Assembly (NCBI GenBank): GCA_022818135.1 | Contig: JAFMSR010000016.1 | Coordinates: 7,918,127-7,982,126 of the forward strand | DNA: 64,000 bases | Source of the DNA: Saxidomus purpurata | Taxonomy: Eukaryota > Mollusca > Bivalvia > Venerida > Veneridae | Direction: 5' to 3' | Part shown: piece by piece, positions 35,801 through 48,700 of the stretch | Layout of the letters: every line of letters starts with the position of its first letter | Numbering within the stretch: position 1 is the first letter of the stretch | The notes under the pieces: model-generated | What the model was told of the DNA's origin: nothing | What the model saw: the letters and a program-made list of their open reading frames with translations, nothing else | Databases searched by the model: none | Translations under genes and position numbers: made by a program

Positions 35801-36690
35801 GCTTCCTTTGAATAAATATTCAGACTAACTACAAGCGTATTTTTGCAGTTTTTTAACTTGACACAAACACTGAAATACATTTATGTACTTGTATAAAGTA
35901 ACTTTCAAAAGTCTCCTCGGAAGTAGTGTGAAATTTATCTCTTTTCATTTAGAGCTGTAAAGGTTTAAGTTATGTTCTTTACACAATAGTATAGATCATA
36001 CGATTGTTAGTTGCGGTAAAAAAAACAATTTAATGTTGTGTAAGTTATGTGGTTTACTCGAGTTATTTTTCCAGTAACTATGTGCTTAATACATGTTTCC
36101 GTTTGTTGGTCTAATCCAGTTATTTCTTTTTTCAAGCGGGTTTGTGAGGACAAAAAATAGGATAGGCGGTAATGGACGGAAATATAAAATGATTGAATCG
36201 TCGGAAATGTTGTATTATTATATTACACTGGTTAATATTTCAAAGAGTGTGAATATTATAGAATTAACGAAACTTCTAACGCACCACCTGCTTCTTTTCC
36301 TTCTTTCCAATATATACCAGATTATTTTTAACTATCTTTCACGTCGTCCGTTTAAGAAGACACGGGATACATACCTCTGTTACATAAATTTCAAAATGAT
36401 CGAGTGGTACAAATCATATGAGAGAGAATTTTAATTTAACGTTTAAACCTTCGTTTACTTAACATGGGCTATTGCCTTGATTCACCTCCTTAGGAGATCA
36501 ACTCTTAAAAGTCTCTTCCGTATTAAATTTGAATCACTCGATCATTTTGAAATTGATGAAACGGAAGCATCTACTCAGTGTTATTCCCGTTATTTGTAAA
36601 GACCGACTAGTGGAGTCCCTCACAGTATTCTCCCTTGAACTGCACAAATTATTCAAGGTGGGAAATTGAAAAACTCAGAAAATGGATTTT
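35801..36690. other. Unique DNA between duplication and satellite
   Basis: The longest open frame, 36093-36434 (113 codons, plus strand), encodes a hydrophobic/basic peptide (for example LLTHHLLLFLLSNIYQ) that I do not recognise. It has no conserved copy elsewhere in the window and the composition is AT-driven, so I do not call it a gene. The last 200 bp before the array show no repeat relation to the satellite. Confidence 0.4.
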
Positions 36691-36745
36691 TCGGCGAATG
36701 TCATGTCATATATCGTTTTTTTCACACCTTTCATAGAAGTGGGTC
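36691..36745. repeat. Left junction: rearranged partial monomer
   Basis: TCGGCGAA is followed by TGTCATGTCATATAT and then CGTTTTTTTCACACC. In a normal monomer TCGGCGAA is followed by AAACCGTTTTTTTC. The intervening piece is itself monomer-like (the GTCATGTCATATAT normally found ~40 bp further on). Unrelated sequence lies to the left. Confidence 0.75.
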
Positions 36746-39700
36746 ATGTCATATATCAAAATGTCGGGCTCGGCGAGACGTTTAAGATGGCGCAAGAAAA
36801 TTTCCGGAAAAGTCAACCGGTCGGCCGTAATCGGCGAAAAACCGTTTTTTTCACACCTTTCATAGAAGTGGGTCATGTCATATATCAAAATGTCGGGCTC
36901 GGCGAGACGTTTAAGATGGCGCAAGAAAATTTCCGGAAAAGTCAACCGGTCGGCCGTAATCGGCGAAAAACCGTTTTTTTCACACCTTTCATAGAAGTGG
37001 GTCATGTCATATATCAAAATGTCGGGCTCGGCGAGACGTTTAAGATGGCGCAAGAAAATTTCCGGAAAAGTCAACCGGTCGGCCGTAATCGGCGAAAAAC
37101 CGTTTTTTTCACACCTTTCATAGAAGTGGGTCATGTCATATATCAAAATGTCGGGCTCGGCGAGACGTTTAAGATGGCGCAAGAAAATTTCCGGAAAAGT
37201 CAACCGGTCGGCCGTAATCGGCGAAAAACCGTTTTTTTCACACCTTTCATAGAAGTGGGTCATGTCATATATCAAAATGTCGGGCTCGGCGAGACGTTTA
37301 AGATGGCGCAAGAAAATTTCCGGAAAAGTCAACCGGTCGGCCGTAATCGGCGAAAAACCGTTTTTTTCACACCTTTCATAGAAGTGGGTCATGTCATATA
37401 TCAAAATGTCGGGCTCGGCGAGACGTTTAAGATGGCGCAAGAAAATTTCCGGAAAAGTCAACCGGTCGGCCGTAATCGGCGAAAAACCGTTTTTTTCACA
37501 CCTTTCATAGAAGTGGGTCATGTCATATATCAAAATGTCGGGCTCGGCGAGACGTTTAAGATGGCGCAAGAAAATTTCCGGAAAAGTCAACCGGTCGGCC
37601 GTAATCGGCGAAAAACCGTTTTTTTCACACCTTTCATAGAAGTGGGTCATGTCATATATCAAAATGTCGGGCTCGGCGAGACGTTTAAGATGGCGCAAGA
37701 AAATTTCCGGAAAAAGTCAACCGGTCGGCCGTAATCGGCGAAAAACCGTTTTTTTCACACCTTTCATAGAAGTGGGTCATGTCATATATCAAAATGTCGG
37801 GCTCGGCGAGACGTTTAAGATGGCGCAAGAAAATTTCCGGAAAAGTCAACCGGTCGGCCGTAATCGGCGAAAAACCGTTTTTTTCACACCTTTCATAGAA
37901 GTGGGTCATGTCATATATCAAAATGTCGGGCTCGGCGAGACGTTTAAGATGGCGCAAGAAAATTTCCGGAAAAGTCAACCGGTCGGCCGTAATCGGCGAA
38001 AAACCGTTTTTTTCACACCTTTCATAGAAGTGGGTCATGTCATATATCAAAATGTCGGGCTCGGCGAGACGTTTAAGATGGCGCAAGAAAATTTCCGGAA
38101 AAGTCAACCGGTCGGCCGTAATCGGCGAAAAACCGTTTTTTTCACACCTTTCATAGAAGTGGGTCATGTCATATATCAAAATGTCGGGCTCGGCGAGACG
38201 TTTAAGATGGCGCAAGAAAATTTCCGGAAAAAGTCAACCGGTCGGCCGTAATCGGCGAAAAACCGTTTTTTTCACACCTTTCATAGAAGTGGGTCATGTC
38301 ATATATCAAAATGTCGGGCTCGGCGAGACGTTTAAGATGGCGCAAGAAAATTTCCGGAAAAGTCAACCGGTCGGCCGTAATCGGCGAAAAACCGTTTTTT
38401 TCACACCTTTCATAGAAGTGGGTCATGTCATATATCAAAATGTCGGGCTCGGCGAGACGTTTAAGATGGCGCAAGAAAATTTCCGGAAAAAGTCAACCGG
38501 TCGGCCGTAATCGGCGAAAAACCGTTTTTTTCACACCTTTCATAGAAGTGGGTCATGTCATATATCAAAATGTCGGGCTCGGCGAGACGTTTAAGATGGC
38601 GCAAGAAAATTTCCGGAAAAGTCAACCGGTCGGCCGTAATCGGCGAAAAACCGTTTTTTTCACACCTTTCATAGAAGTGGGTCATGTCATATATCAAAAT
38701 GTCGGGCTCGGCGAGACGTTTAAGATGGCGCAAGAAAATTTCCGGAAAAAGTCAACCGGTCGGCCGTAATCGGCGAAAAACCGTTTTTTTCACACCTTTC
38801 ATAGAAGTGGGTCATGTCATATATCAAAATGTCGGGCTCGGCGAGACGTTTAAGATGGCGCAAGAAAATTTCCGGAAAAAGTCAACCGGTCGGCCGTAAT
38901 CGGCGAAAAACCGTTTTTTTCACACCTTTCATAGAAGTGGGTCATGTCATATATCAAAATGTCGGGCTCGGCGAGACGTTTAAGATGGCGCAAGAAAATT
39001 TCCGGAAAAAGTCAACCGGTCGGCCGTAATCGGCGAAAAACCGTTTTTTTCACACCTTTCATAGAAGTGGGTCATGTCATATATCAAAATGTCGGGCTCG
39101 GCGAGACGTTTAAGATGGCGCAAGAAAATTTCCGGAAAAAGTCAACCGGTCGGCCGTAATCGGCGAAAAACCGTTTTTTTCACACCTTTCATAGAAGTGG
39201 GTCATGTCATATATCAAAATGTCGGGCTCGGCGAGACGTTTAAGATGGCGCAAGAAAATTTCCGGAAAAAGTCAACCGGTCGGCCGTAATCGGCGAAAAA
39301 CCGTTTTTTTCACACCTTTCATAGAAGTGGGTCATGTCATATATCAAAATGTCGGGCTCGGCGAGACGTTTAAGATGGCGCAAGAAAATTTCCGGAAAAA
39401 GTCAACCGGTCGGCCGTAATCGGCGAAAAACCGTTTTTTTCACACCTTTCATAGAAGTGGGTCATGTCATATATCAAAATGTCGGGCTCGGCGAGACGTT
39501 TAAGATGGCGCAAGAAAATTTCCGGAAAAAGTCAACCGGTCGGCCGTAATCGGCGAAAAACCGTTTTTTTCACACCTTTCATAGAAGTGGGTCATGTCAT
39601 ATATCAAAATGTCGGGCTCGGCGAGACGTTTAAGATGGCGCAAGAAAATTTCCGGAAAAGTCAACCGGTCGGCCGTAATCGGCGAAAAACCGTTTTTTTC

Positions 39701-42700
39701 ACACCTTTCATAGAAGTGGGTCATGTCATATATCAAAATGTCGGGCTCGGCGAGACGTTTAAGATGGCGCAAGAAAATTTCCGGAAAAGTCAACCGGTCG
39801 GCCGTAATCGGCGAAAAACCGTTTTTTTCACACCTTTCATAGAAGTGGGTCATGTCATATATCAAAATGTCGGGCTCGGCGAGACGTTTAAGATGGCGCA
39901 AGAAAATTTCCGGAAAAAGTCAACCGGTCGGCCGTAATCGGCGAAAAACCGTTTTTTTCACACCTTTCATAGAAGTGGGTCATGTCATATATCAAAATGT
40001 CGGGCTCGGCGAGACGTTTAAGATGGCGCAAGAAAATTTCCGGAAAAAGTCAACCGGTCGGCCGTAATCGGCGAAAAACCGTTTTTTTCACACCTTTCAT
40101 AGAAGTGGGTCATGTCATATATCAAAATGTCGGGCTCGGCGAGACGTTTAAGATGGCGCAAGAAAATTTCCGGAAAAAGTCAACCGGTCGGCCGTAATCG
40201 GCGAAAAACCGTTTTTTTCACACCTTTCATAGAAGTGGGTCATGTCATATATCAAAATGTCGGGCTCGGCGAGACGTTTAAGATGGCGCAAGAAAATTTC
40301 CGGAAAAAGTCAACCGGTCGGCCGTAATCGGCGAAAAACCGTTTTTTTCACACCTTTCATAGAAGTGGGTCATGTCATATATCAAAATGTCGGGCTCGGC
40401 GAGACGTTTAAGATGGCGCAAGAAAATTTCCGGAAAAAGTCAACCGGTCGGCCGTAATCGGCGAAAAACCGTTTTTTTCACACCTTTCATAGAAGTGGGT
40501 CATGTCATATATCAAAATGTCGGGCTCGGCGAGACGTTTAAGATGGCGCAAGAAAATTTCCGGAAAAAGTCAACCGGTCGGCCGTAATCGGCGAAAAACC
40601 GTTTTTTTCACACCTTTCATAGAAGTGGGTCATGTCATATATCAAAATGTCGGGCTCGGCGAGACGTTTAAGATGGCGCAAGAAAATTTCCGGAAAAAGT
40701 CAACCGGTCGGCCGTAATCGGCGAAAAACCGTTTTTTTCACACCTTTCATAGAAGTGGGTCATGTCATATATCAAAATGTCGGGCTCGGCGAGACGTTTA
40801 AGATGGCGCAAGAAAATTTCCGGAAAAAGTCAACCGGTCGGCCGTAATCGGCGAAAAACCGTTTTTTTCACACCTTTCATAGAAGTGGGTCATGTCATAT
40901 ATCAAAATGTCGGGCTCGGCGAGACGTTTAAGATGGCGCAAGAAAATTTCCGGAAAAAGTCAACCGGTCGGCCGTAATCGGCGAAAAACCGTTTTTTTCA
41001 CACCTTTCATAGAAGTGGGTCATGTCATATATCAAAATGTCGGGCTCGGCGAGACGTTTAAGATGGCGCAAGAAAATTTCCGGAAAAAGTCAACCGGTCG
41101 GCCGTAATCGGCGAAAAACCGTTTTTTTCACACCTTTCATAGAAGTGGGTCATGTCATATATCAAAATGTCGGGCTCGGCGAGACGTTTAAGATGGCGCA
41201 AGAAAATTTCCGGAAAAAGTCAACCGGTCGGCCGTAATCGGCGAAAAACCGTTTTTTTCACACCTTTCATAGAAGTGGGTCATGTCATATATCAAAATGT
41301 CGGGCTCGGCGAGACGTTTAAGATGGCGCAAGAAAATTTCCGGAAAAAGTCAACCGGTCGGCCGTAATCGGCGAAAAACCGTTTTTTTCACACCTTTCAT
41401 AGAAGTGGGTCATGTCATATATCAAAATGTCGGGCTCGGCGAGACGTTTAAGATGGCGCAAGAAAATTTCCGGAAAAAGTCAACCGGTCGGCCGTAATCG
41501 GCGAAAAACCGTTTTTTTCACACCTTTCATAGAAGTGGGTCATGTCATATATCAAAATGTCGGGCTCGGCGAGACGTTTAAGATGGCGCAAGAAAATTTC
41601 CGGAAAAAGTCAACCGGTCGGCCGTAATCGGCGAAAAACCGTTTTTTTCACACCTTTCATAGAAGTGGGTCATGTCATATATCAAAATGTCGGGCTCGGC
41701 GAGACGTTTAAGATGGCGCAAGAAAATTTCCGGAAAAGTCAACCGGTCGGCCGTAATCGGCGAAAAACCGTTTTTTTCACACCTTTCATAGAAGTGGGTC
41801 ATGTCATATATCAAAATGTCGGGCTCGGCGAGACGTTTAAGATGGCGCAAGAAAATTTCCGGAAAAAGTCAACCGGTCGGCCGTAATCGGCGAAAAACCG
41901 TTTTTTTCACACCTTTCATAGAAGTGGGTCATGTCATATATCAAAATGTCGGGCTCGGCGAGACGTTTAAGATGGCGCAAGAAAATTTCCGGAAAAAGTC
42001 AACCGGTCGGCCGTAATCGGCGAAAAACCGTTTTTTTCACACCTTTCATAGAAGTGGGTCATGTCATATATCAAAATGTCGGGCTCGGCGAGACGTTTAA
42101 GATGGCGCAAGAAAATTTCCGGAAAAAGTCAACCGGTCGGCCGTAATCGGCGAAAAACCGTTTTTTTCACACCTTTCATAGAAGTGGGTCATGTCATATA
42201 TCAAAATGTCGGGCTCGGCGAGACGTTTAAGATGGCGCAAGAAAATTTCCGGAAAAAGTCAACCGGTCGGCCGTAATCGGCGAAAAACCGTTTTTTTCAC
42301 ACCTTTCATAGAAGTGGGTCATGTCATATATCAAAATGTCGGGCTCGGCGAGACGTTTAAGATGGCGCAAGAAAATTTCCGGAAAAAGTCAACCGGTCGG
42401 CCGTAATCGGCGAAAAACCGTTTTTTTCACACCTTTCATAGAAGTGGGTCATGTCATATATCAAAATGTCGGGCTCGGCGAGACGTTTAAGATGGCGCAA
42501 GAAAATTTCCGGAAAAAGTCAACCGGTCGGCCGTAATCGGCGAAAAACCGTTTTTTTCACACCTTTCATAGAAGTGGGTCATGTCATATATCAAAATGTC
42601 GGGCTCGGCGAGACGTTTAAGATGGCGCAAGAAAATTTCCGGAAAAAGTCAACCGGTCGGCCGTAATCGGCGAAAAACCGTTTTTTTCACACCTTTCATA

Positions 42701-45700
42701 GAAGTGGGTCATGTCATATATCAAAATGTCGGGCTCGGCGAGACGTTTAAGATGGCGCAAGAAAATTTCCGGAAAAAGTCAACCGGTCGGCCGTAATCGG
42801 CGAAAAACCGTTTTTTTCACACCTTTCATAGAAGTGGGTCATGTCATATATCAAAATGTCGGGCTCGGCGAGACGTTTAAGATGGCGCAAGAAAATTTCC
42901 GGAAAAGTCAACCGGTCGGCCGTAATCGGCGAAAAACCGTTTTTTTCACACCTTTCATAGAAGTGGGTCATGTCATATATCAAAATGTCGGGCTCGGCGA
43001 GACGTTTAAGATGGCGCAAGAAAATTTCCGGAAAAAGTCAACCGGTCGGCCGTAATCGGCGAAAAACCGTTTTTTTCACACCTTTCATAGAAGTGGGTCA
43101 TGTCATATATCAAAATGTCGGGCTCGGCGAGACGTTTAAGATGGCGCAAGAAAATTTCCGGAAAAAGTCAACCGGTCGGCCGTAATCGGCGAAAAACCGT
43201 TTTTTTCACACCTTTCATAGAAGTGGGTCATGTCATATATCAAAATGTCGGGCTCGGCGAGACGTTTAAGATGGCGCAAGAAAATTTCCGGAAAAAGTCA
43301 ACCGGTCGGCCGTAATCGGCGAAAAACCGTTTTTTTCACACCTTTCATAGAAGTGGGTCATGTCATATATCAAAATGTCGGGCTCGGCGAGACGTTTAAG
43401 ATGGCGCAAGAAAATTTCCGGAAAAAGTCAACCGGTCGGCCGTAATCGGCGAAAAACCGTTTTTTTCACACCTTTCATAGAAGTGGGTCATGTCATATAT
43501 CAAAATGTCGGGCTCGGCGAGACGTTTAAGATGGCGCAAGAAAATTTCCGGAAAAAGTCAACCGGTCGGCCGTAATCGGCGAAAAACCGTTTTTTTCACA
43601 CCTTTCATAGAAGTGGGTCATGTCATATATCAAAATGTCGGGCTCGGCGAGACGTTTAAGATGGCGCAAGAAAATTTCCGGAAAAAGTCAACCGGTCGGC
43701 CGTAATCGGCGAAAAACCGTTTTTTTCACACCTTTCATAGAAGTGGGTCATGTCATATATCAAAATGTCGGGCTCGGCGAGACGTTTAAGATGGCGCAAG
43801 AAAATTTCCGGAAAAGTCAACCGGTCGGCCGTAATCGGCGAAAAACCGTTTTTTTCACACCTTTCATAGAAGTGGGTCATGTCATATATCAAAATGTCGG
43901 GCTCGGCGAGACGTTTAAGATGGCGCAAGAAAATTTCCGGAAAAAGTCAACCGGTCGGCCGTAATCGGCGAAAAACCGTTTTTTTCACACCTTTCATAGA
44001 AGTGGGTCATGTCATATATCAAAATGTCGGGCTCGGCGAGACGTTTAAGATGGCGCAAGAAAATTTCCGGAAAAGTCAACCGGTCGGCCGTAATCGGCGA
44101 AAAACCGTTTTTTTCACACCTTTCATAGAAGTGGGTCATGTCATATATCAAAATGTCGGGCTCGGCGAGACGTTTAAGATGGCGCAAGAAAATTTCCGGA
44201 AAAAGTCAACCGGTCGGCCGTAATCGGCGAAAAACCGTTTTTTTCACACCTTTCATAGAAGTGGGTCATGTCATATATCAAAATGTCGGGCTCGGCGAGA
44301 CGTTTAAGATGGCGCAAGAAAATTTCCGGAAAAGTCAACCGGTCGGCCGTAATCGGCGAAAAACCGTTTTTTTCACACCTTTCATAGAAGTGGGTCATGT
44401 CATATATCAAAATGTCGGGCTCGGCGAGACGTTTAAGATGGCGCAAGAAAATTTCCGGAAAAAGTCAACCGGTCGGCCGTAATCGGCGAAAAACCGTTTT
44501 TTTCACACCTTTCATAGAAGTGGGTCATGTCATATATCAAAATGTCGGGCTCGGCGAGACGTTTAAGATGGCGCAAGAAAATTTCCGGAAAAAGTCAACC
44601 GGTCGGCCGTAATCGGCGAAAAACCGTTTTTTTCACACCTTTCATAGAAGTGGGTCATGTCATATATCAAAATGTCGGGCTCGGCGAGACGTTTAAGATG
44701 GCGCAAGAAAATTTCCGGAAAAAGTCAACCGGTCGGCCGTAATCGGCGAAAAACCGTTTTTTTCACACCTTTCATAGAAGTGGGTCATGTCATATATCAA
44801 AATGTCGGGCTCGGCGAGACGTTTAAGATGGCGCAAGAAAATTTCCGGAAAAGTCAACCGGTCGGCCGTAATCGGCGAAAAACCGTTTTTTTCACACCTT
44901 TCATAGAAGTGGGTCATGTCATATATCAAAATGTCGGGCTCGGCGAGACGTTTAAGATGGCGCAAGAAAATTTCCGGAAAAGTCAACCGGTCGGCCGTAA
45001 TCGGCGAAAAACCGTTTTTTTCACACCTTTCATAGAAGTGGGTCATGTCATATATCAAAATGTCGGGCTCGGCGAGACGTTTAAGATGGCGCAAGAAAAT
45101 TTCCGGAAAAGTCAACCGGTCGGCCGTAATCGGCGAAAAACCGTTTTTTTCACACCTTTCATAGAAGTGGGTCATGTCATATATCAAAATGTCGGGCTCG
45201 GCGAGACGTTTAAGATGGCGCAAGAAAATTTCCGGAAAAAGTCAACCGGTCGGCCGTAATCGGCGAAAAACCGTTTTTTTCACACCTTTCATAGAAGTGG
45301 GTCATGTCATATATCAAAATGTCGGGCTCGGCGAGACGTTTAAGATGGCGCAAGAAAATTTCCGGAAAAGTCAACCGGTCGGCCGTAATCGGCGAAAAAC
45401 CGTTTTTTTCACACCTTTCATAGAAGTGGGTCATGTCATATATCAAAATGTCGGGCTCGGCGAGACGTTTAAGATGGCGCAAGAAAATTTCCGGAAAAAG
45501 TCAACCGGTCGGCCGTAATCGGCGAAAAACCGTTTTTTTCACACCTTTCATAGAAGTGGGTCATGTCATATATCAAAATGTCGGGCTCGGCGAGACGTTT
45601 AAGATGGCGCAAGAAAATTTCCGGAAAAAGTCAACCGGTCGGCCGTAATCGGCGAAAAACCGTTTTTTTCACACCTTTCATAGAAGTGGGTCATGTCATA

Positions 45701-48700
45701 TATCAAAATGTCGGGCTCGGCGAGACGTTTAAGATGGCGCAAGAAAATTTCCGGAAAAGTCAACCGGTCGGCCGTAATCGGCGAAAAACCGTTTTTTTCA
45801 CACCTTTCATAGAAGTGGGTCATGTCATATATCAAAATGTCGGGCTCGGCGAGACGTTTAAGATGGCGCAAGAAAATTTCCGGAAAAAGTCAACCGGTCG
45901 GCCGTAATCGGCGAAAAACCGTTTTTTTCACACCTTTCATAGAAGTGGGTCATGTCATATATCAAAATGTCGGGCTCGGCGAGACGTTTAAGATGGCGCA
46001 AGAAAATTTCCGGAAAAAGTCAACCGGTCGGCCGTAATCGGCGAAAAACCGTTTTTTTCACACCTTTCATAGAAGTGGGTCATGTCATATATCAAAATGT
46101 CGGGCTCGGCGAGACGTTTAAGATGGCGCAAGAAAATTTCCGGAAAAAGTCAACCGGTCGGCCGTAATCGGCGAAAAACCGTTTTTTTCACACCTTTCAT
46201 AGAAGTGGGTCATGTCATATATCAAAATGTCGGGCTCGGCGAGACGTTTAAGATGGCGCAAGAAAATTTCCGGAAAAAGTCAACCGGTCGGCCGTAATCG
46301 GCGAAAAACCGTTTTTTTCACACCTTTCATAGAAGTGGGTCATGTCATATATCAAAATGTCGGGCTCGGCGAGACGTTTAAGATGGCGCAAGAAAATTTC
46401 CGGAAAAAGTCAACCGGTCGGCCGTAATCGGCGAAAAACCGTTTTTTTCACACCTTTCATAGAAGTGGGTCATGTCATATATCAAAATGTCGGGCTCGGC
46501 GAGACGTTTAAGATGGCGCAAGAAAATTTCCGGAAAAAGTCAACCGGTCGGCCGTAATCGGCGAAAAACCGTTTTTTTCACACCTTTCATAGAAGTGGGT
46601 CATGTCATATATCAAAATGTCGGGCTCGGCGAGACGTTTAAGATGGCGCAAGAAAATTTCCGGAAAAAGTCAACCGGTCGGCCGTAATCGGCGAAAAACC
46701 GTTTTTTTCACACCTTTCATAGAAGTGGGTCATGTCATATATCAAAATGTCGGGCTCGGCGAGACCTTTAAGATGGCGCAAGAAAATTTCCGGAAAAGTC
46801 AACCGGTCGGCCGTAATCGGCGAAAAACCGTTTTTTTCACACCTTTCATAGAAGTGGGTCATGTCATATATCAAAATGTCGGGCTCGGCGAGACGTTTAA
46901 GATGGCGCAAGAAAATTTCCGGAAAAAGTCAACCGGTCGGCCGTAATCGGCGAAAAACCGTTTTTTTCACACCTTTCATAGAAGTGGGTCATGTCATATA
47001 TCAAAATGTCGGGCTCGGCGAGACGTTTAAGATGGCGCAAGAAAATTTCCGGAAAAAGTCAACCGGTCGGCCGTAATCGGCGAAAAACCGTTTTTTTCAC
47101 ACCTTTCATAGAAGTGGGTCATGTCATATATCAAAATGTCGGGCTCGGCGAGACGTTTAAGATGGCGCAAGAAAATTTCCGGAAAAAGTCAACCGGTCGG
47201 CCGTAATCGGCGAAAAACCGTTTTTTTCACACCTTTCATAGAAGTGGGTCATGTCATATATCAAAATGTCGGGCTCGGCGAGACGTTTAAGATGGCGCAA
47301 GAAAATTTCCGGAAAAGTCAACCGGTCGGCCGTAATCGGCGAAAAACCGTTTTTTTCACACCTTTCATAGAAGTGGGTCATGTCATATATCAAAATGTCG
47401 GGCTCGGCGAGACGTTTAAGATGGCGCAAGAAAATTTCCGGAAAAAGTCAACCGGTCGGCCGTAATCGGCGAAAAACCGTTTTTTTCACACCTTTCATAG
47501 AAGTGGGTCATGTCATATATCAAAATGTCGGGCTCGGCGAGACGTTTAAGATGGCGCAAGAAAATTTCCGGAAAAAGTCAACCGGTCGGCCGTAATCGGC
47601 GAAAAACCGTTTTTTTCACACCTTTCATAGAAGTGGGTCATGTCATATATCAAAATGTCGGGCTCGGCGAGACGTTTAAGATGGCGCAAGAAAATTTCCG
47701 GAAAAAGTCAACCGGTCGGCCGTAATCGGCGAAAAACCGTTTTTTTCACACCTTTCATAGAAGTGGGTCATGTCATATATCAAAATGTCGGGCTCGGCGA
47801 GACGTTTAAGATGGCGCAAGAAAATTTCCGGAAAAAGTCAACCGGTCGGCCGTAATCGGCGAAAAACCGTTTTTTTCACACCTTTCATAGAAGTGGGTCA
47901 TGTCATATATCAAAATGTCGGGCTCGGCGAGACGTTTAAGATGGCGCAAGAAAATTTCCGGAAAAGTCAACCGGTCGGCCGTAATCGGCGAAAAACCGTT
48001 TTTTTCACACCTTTCATAGAAGTGGGTCATGTCATATATCAAAATGTCGGGCTCGGCGAGACGTTTAAGATGGCGCAAGAAAATTTCCGGAAAAAGTCAA
48101 CCGGTCGGCCGTAATCGGCGAAAAACCGTTTTTTTCACACCTTTCATAGAAGTGGGTCATGTCATATATCAAAATGTCGGGCTCGGCGAGACGTTTAAGA
48201 TGGCGCAAGAAAATTTCCGGAAAAAGTCAACCGGTCGGCCGTAATCGGCGAAAAACCGTTTTTTTCACACCTTTCATAGAAGTGGGTCATGTCATATATC
48301 AAAATGTCGGGCTCGGCGAGACGTTTAAGATGGCGCAAGAAAATTTCCGGAAAAAGTCAACCGGTCGGCCGTAATCGGCGAAAAACCGTTTTTTTCACAC
48401 CTTTCATAGAAGTGGGTCATGTCATATATCAAAATGTCGGGCTCGGCGAGACGTTTAAGATGGCGCAAGAAAATTTCCGGAAAAAGTCAACCGGTCGGCC
48501 GTAATCGGCGAAAAACCGTTTTTTTCACACCTTTCATAGAAGTGGGTCATGTCATATATCAAAATGTCGGGCTCGGCGAGACGTTTAAGATGGCGCAAGA
48601 AAATTTCCGGAAAAAGTCAACCGGTCGGCCGTAATCGGCGAAAAACCGTTTTTTTCACACCTTTCATAGAAGTGGGTCATGTCATATATCAAAATGTCGG

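Noticed and set aside
36093..36434. 113-codon frame just before the satellite
   Set aside because: No domain, no paralog in the window and AT-driven composition; kept only as a note.
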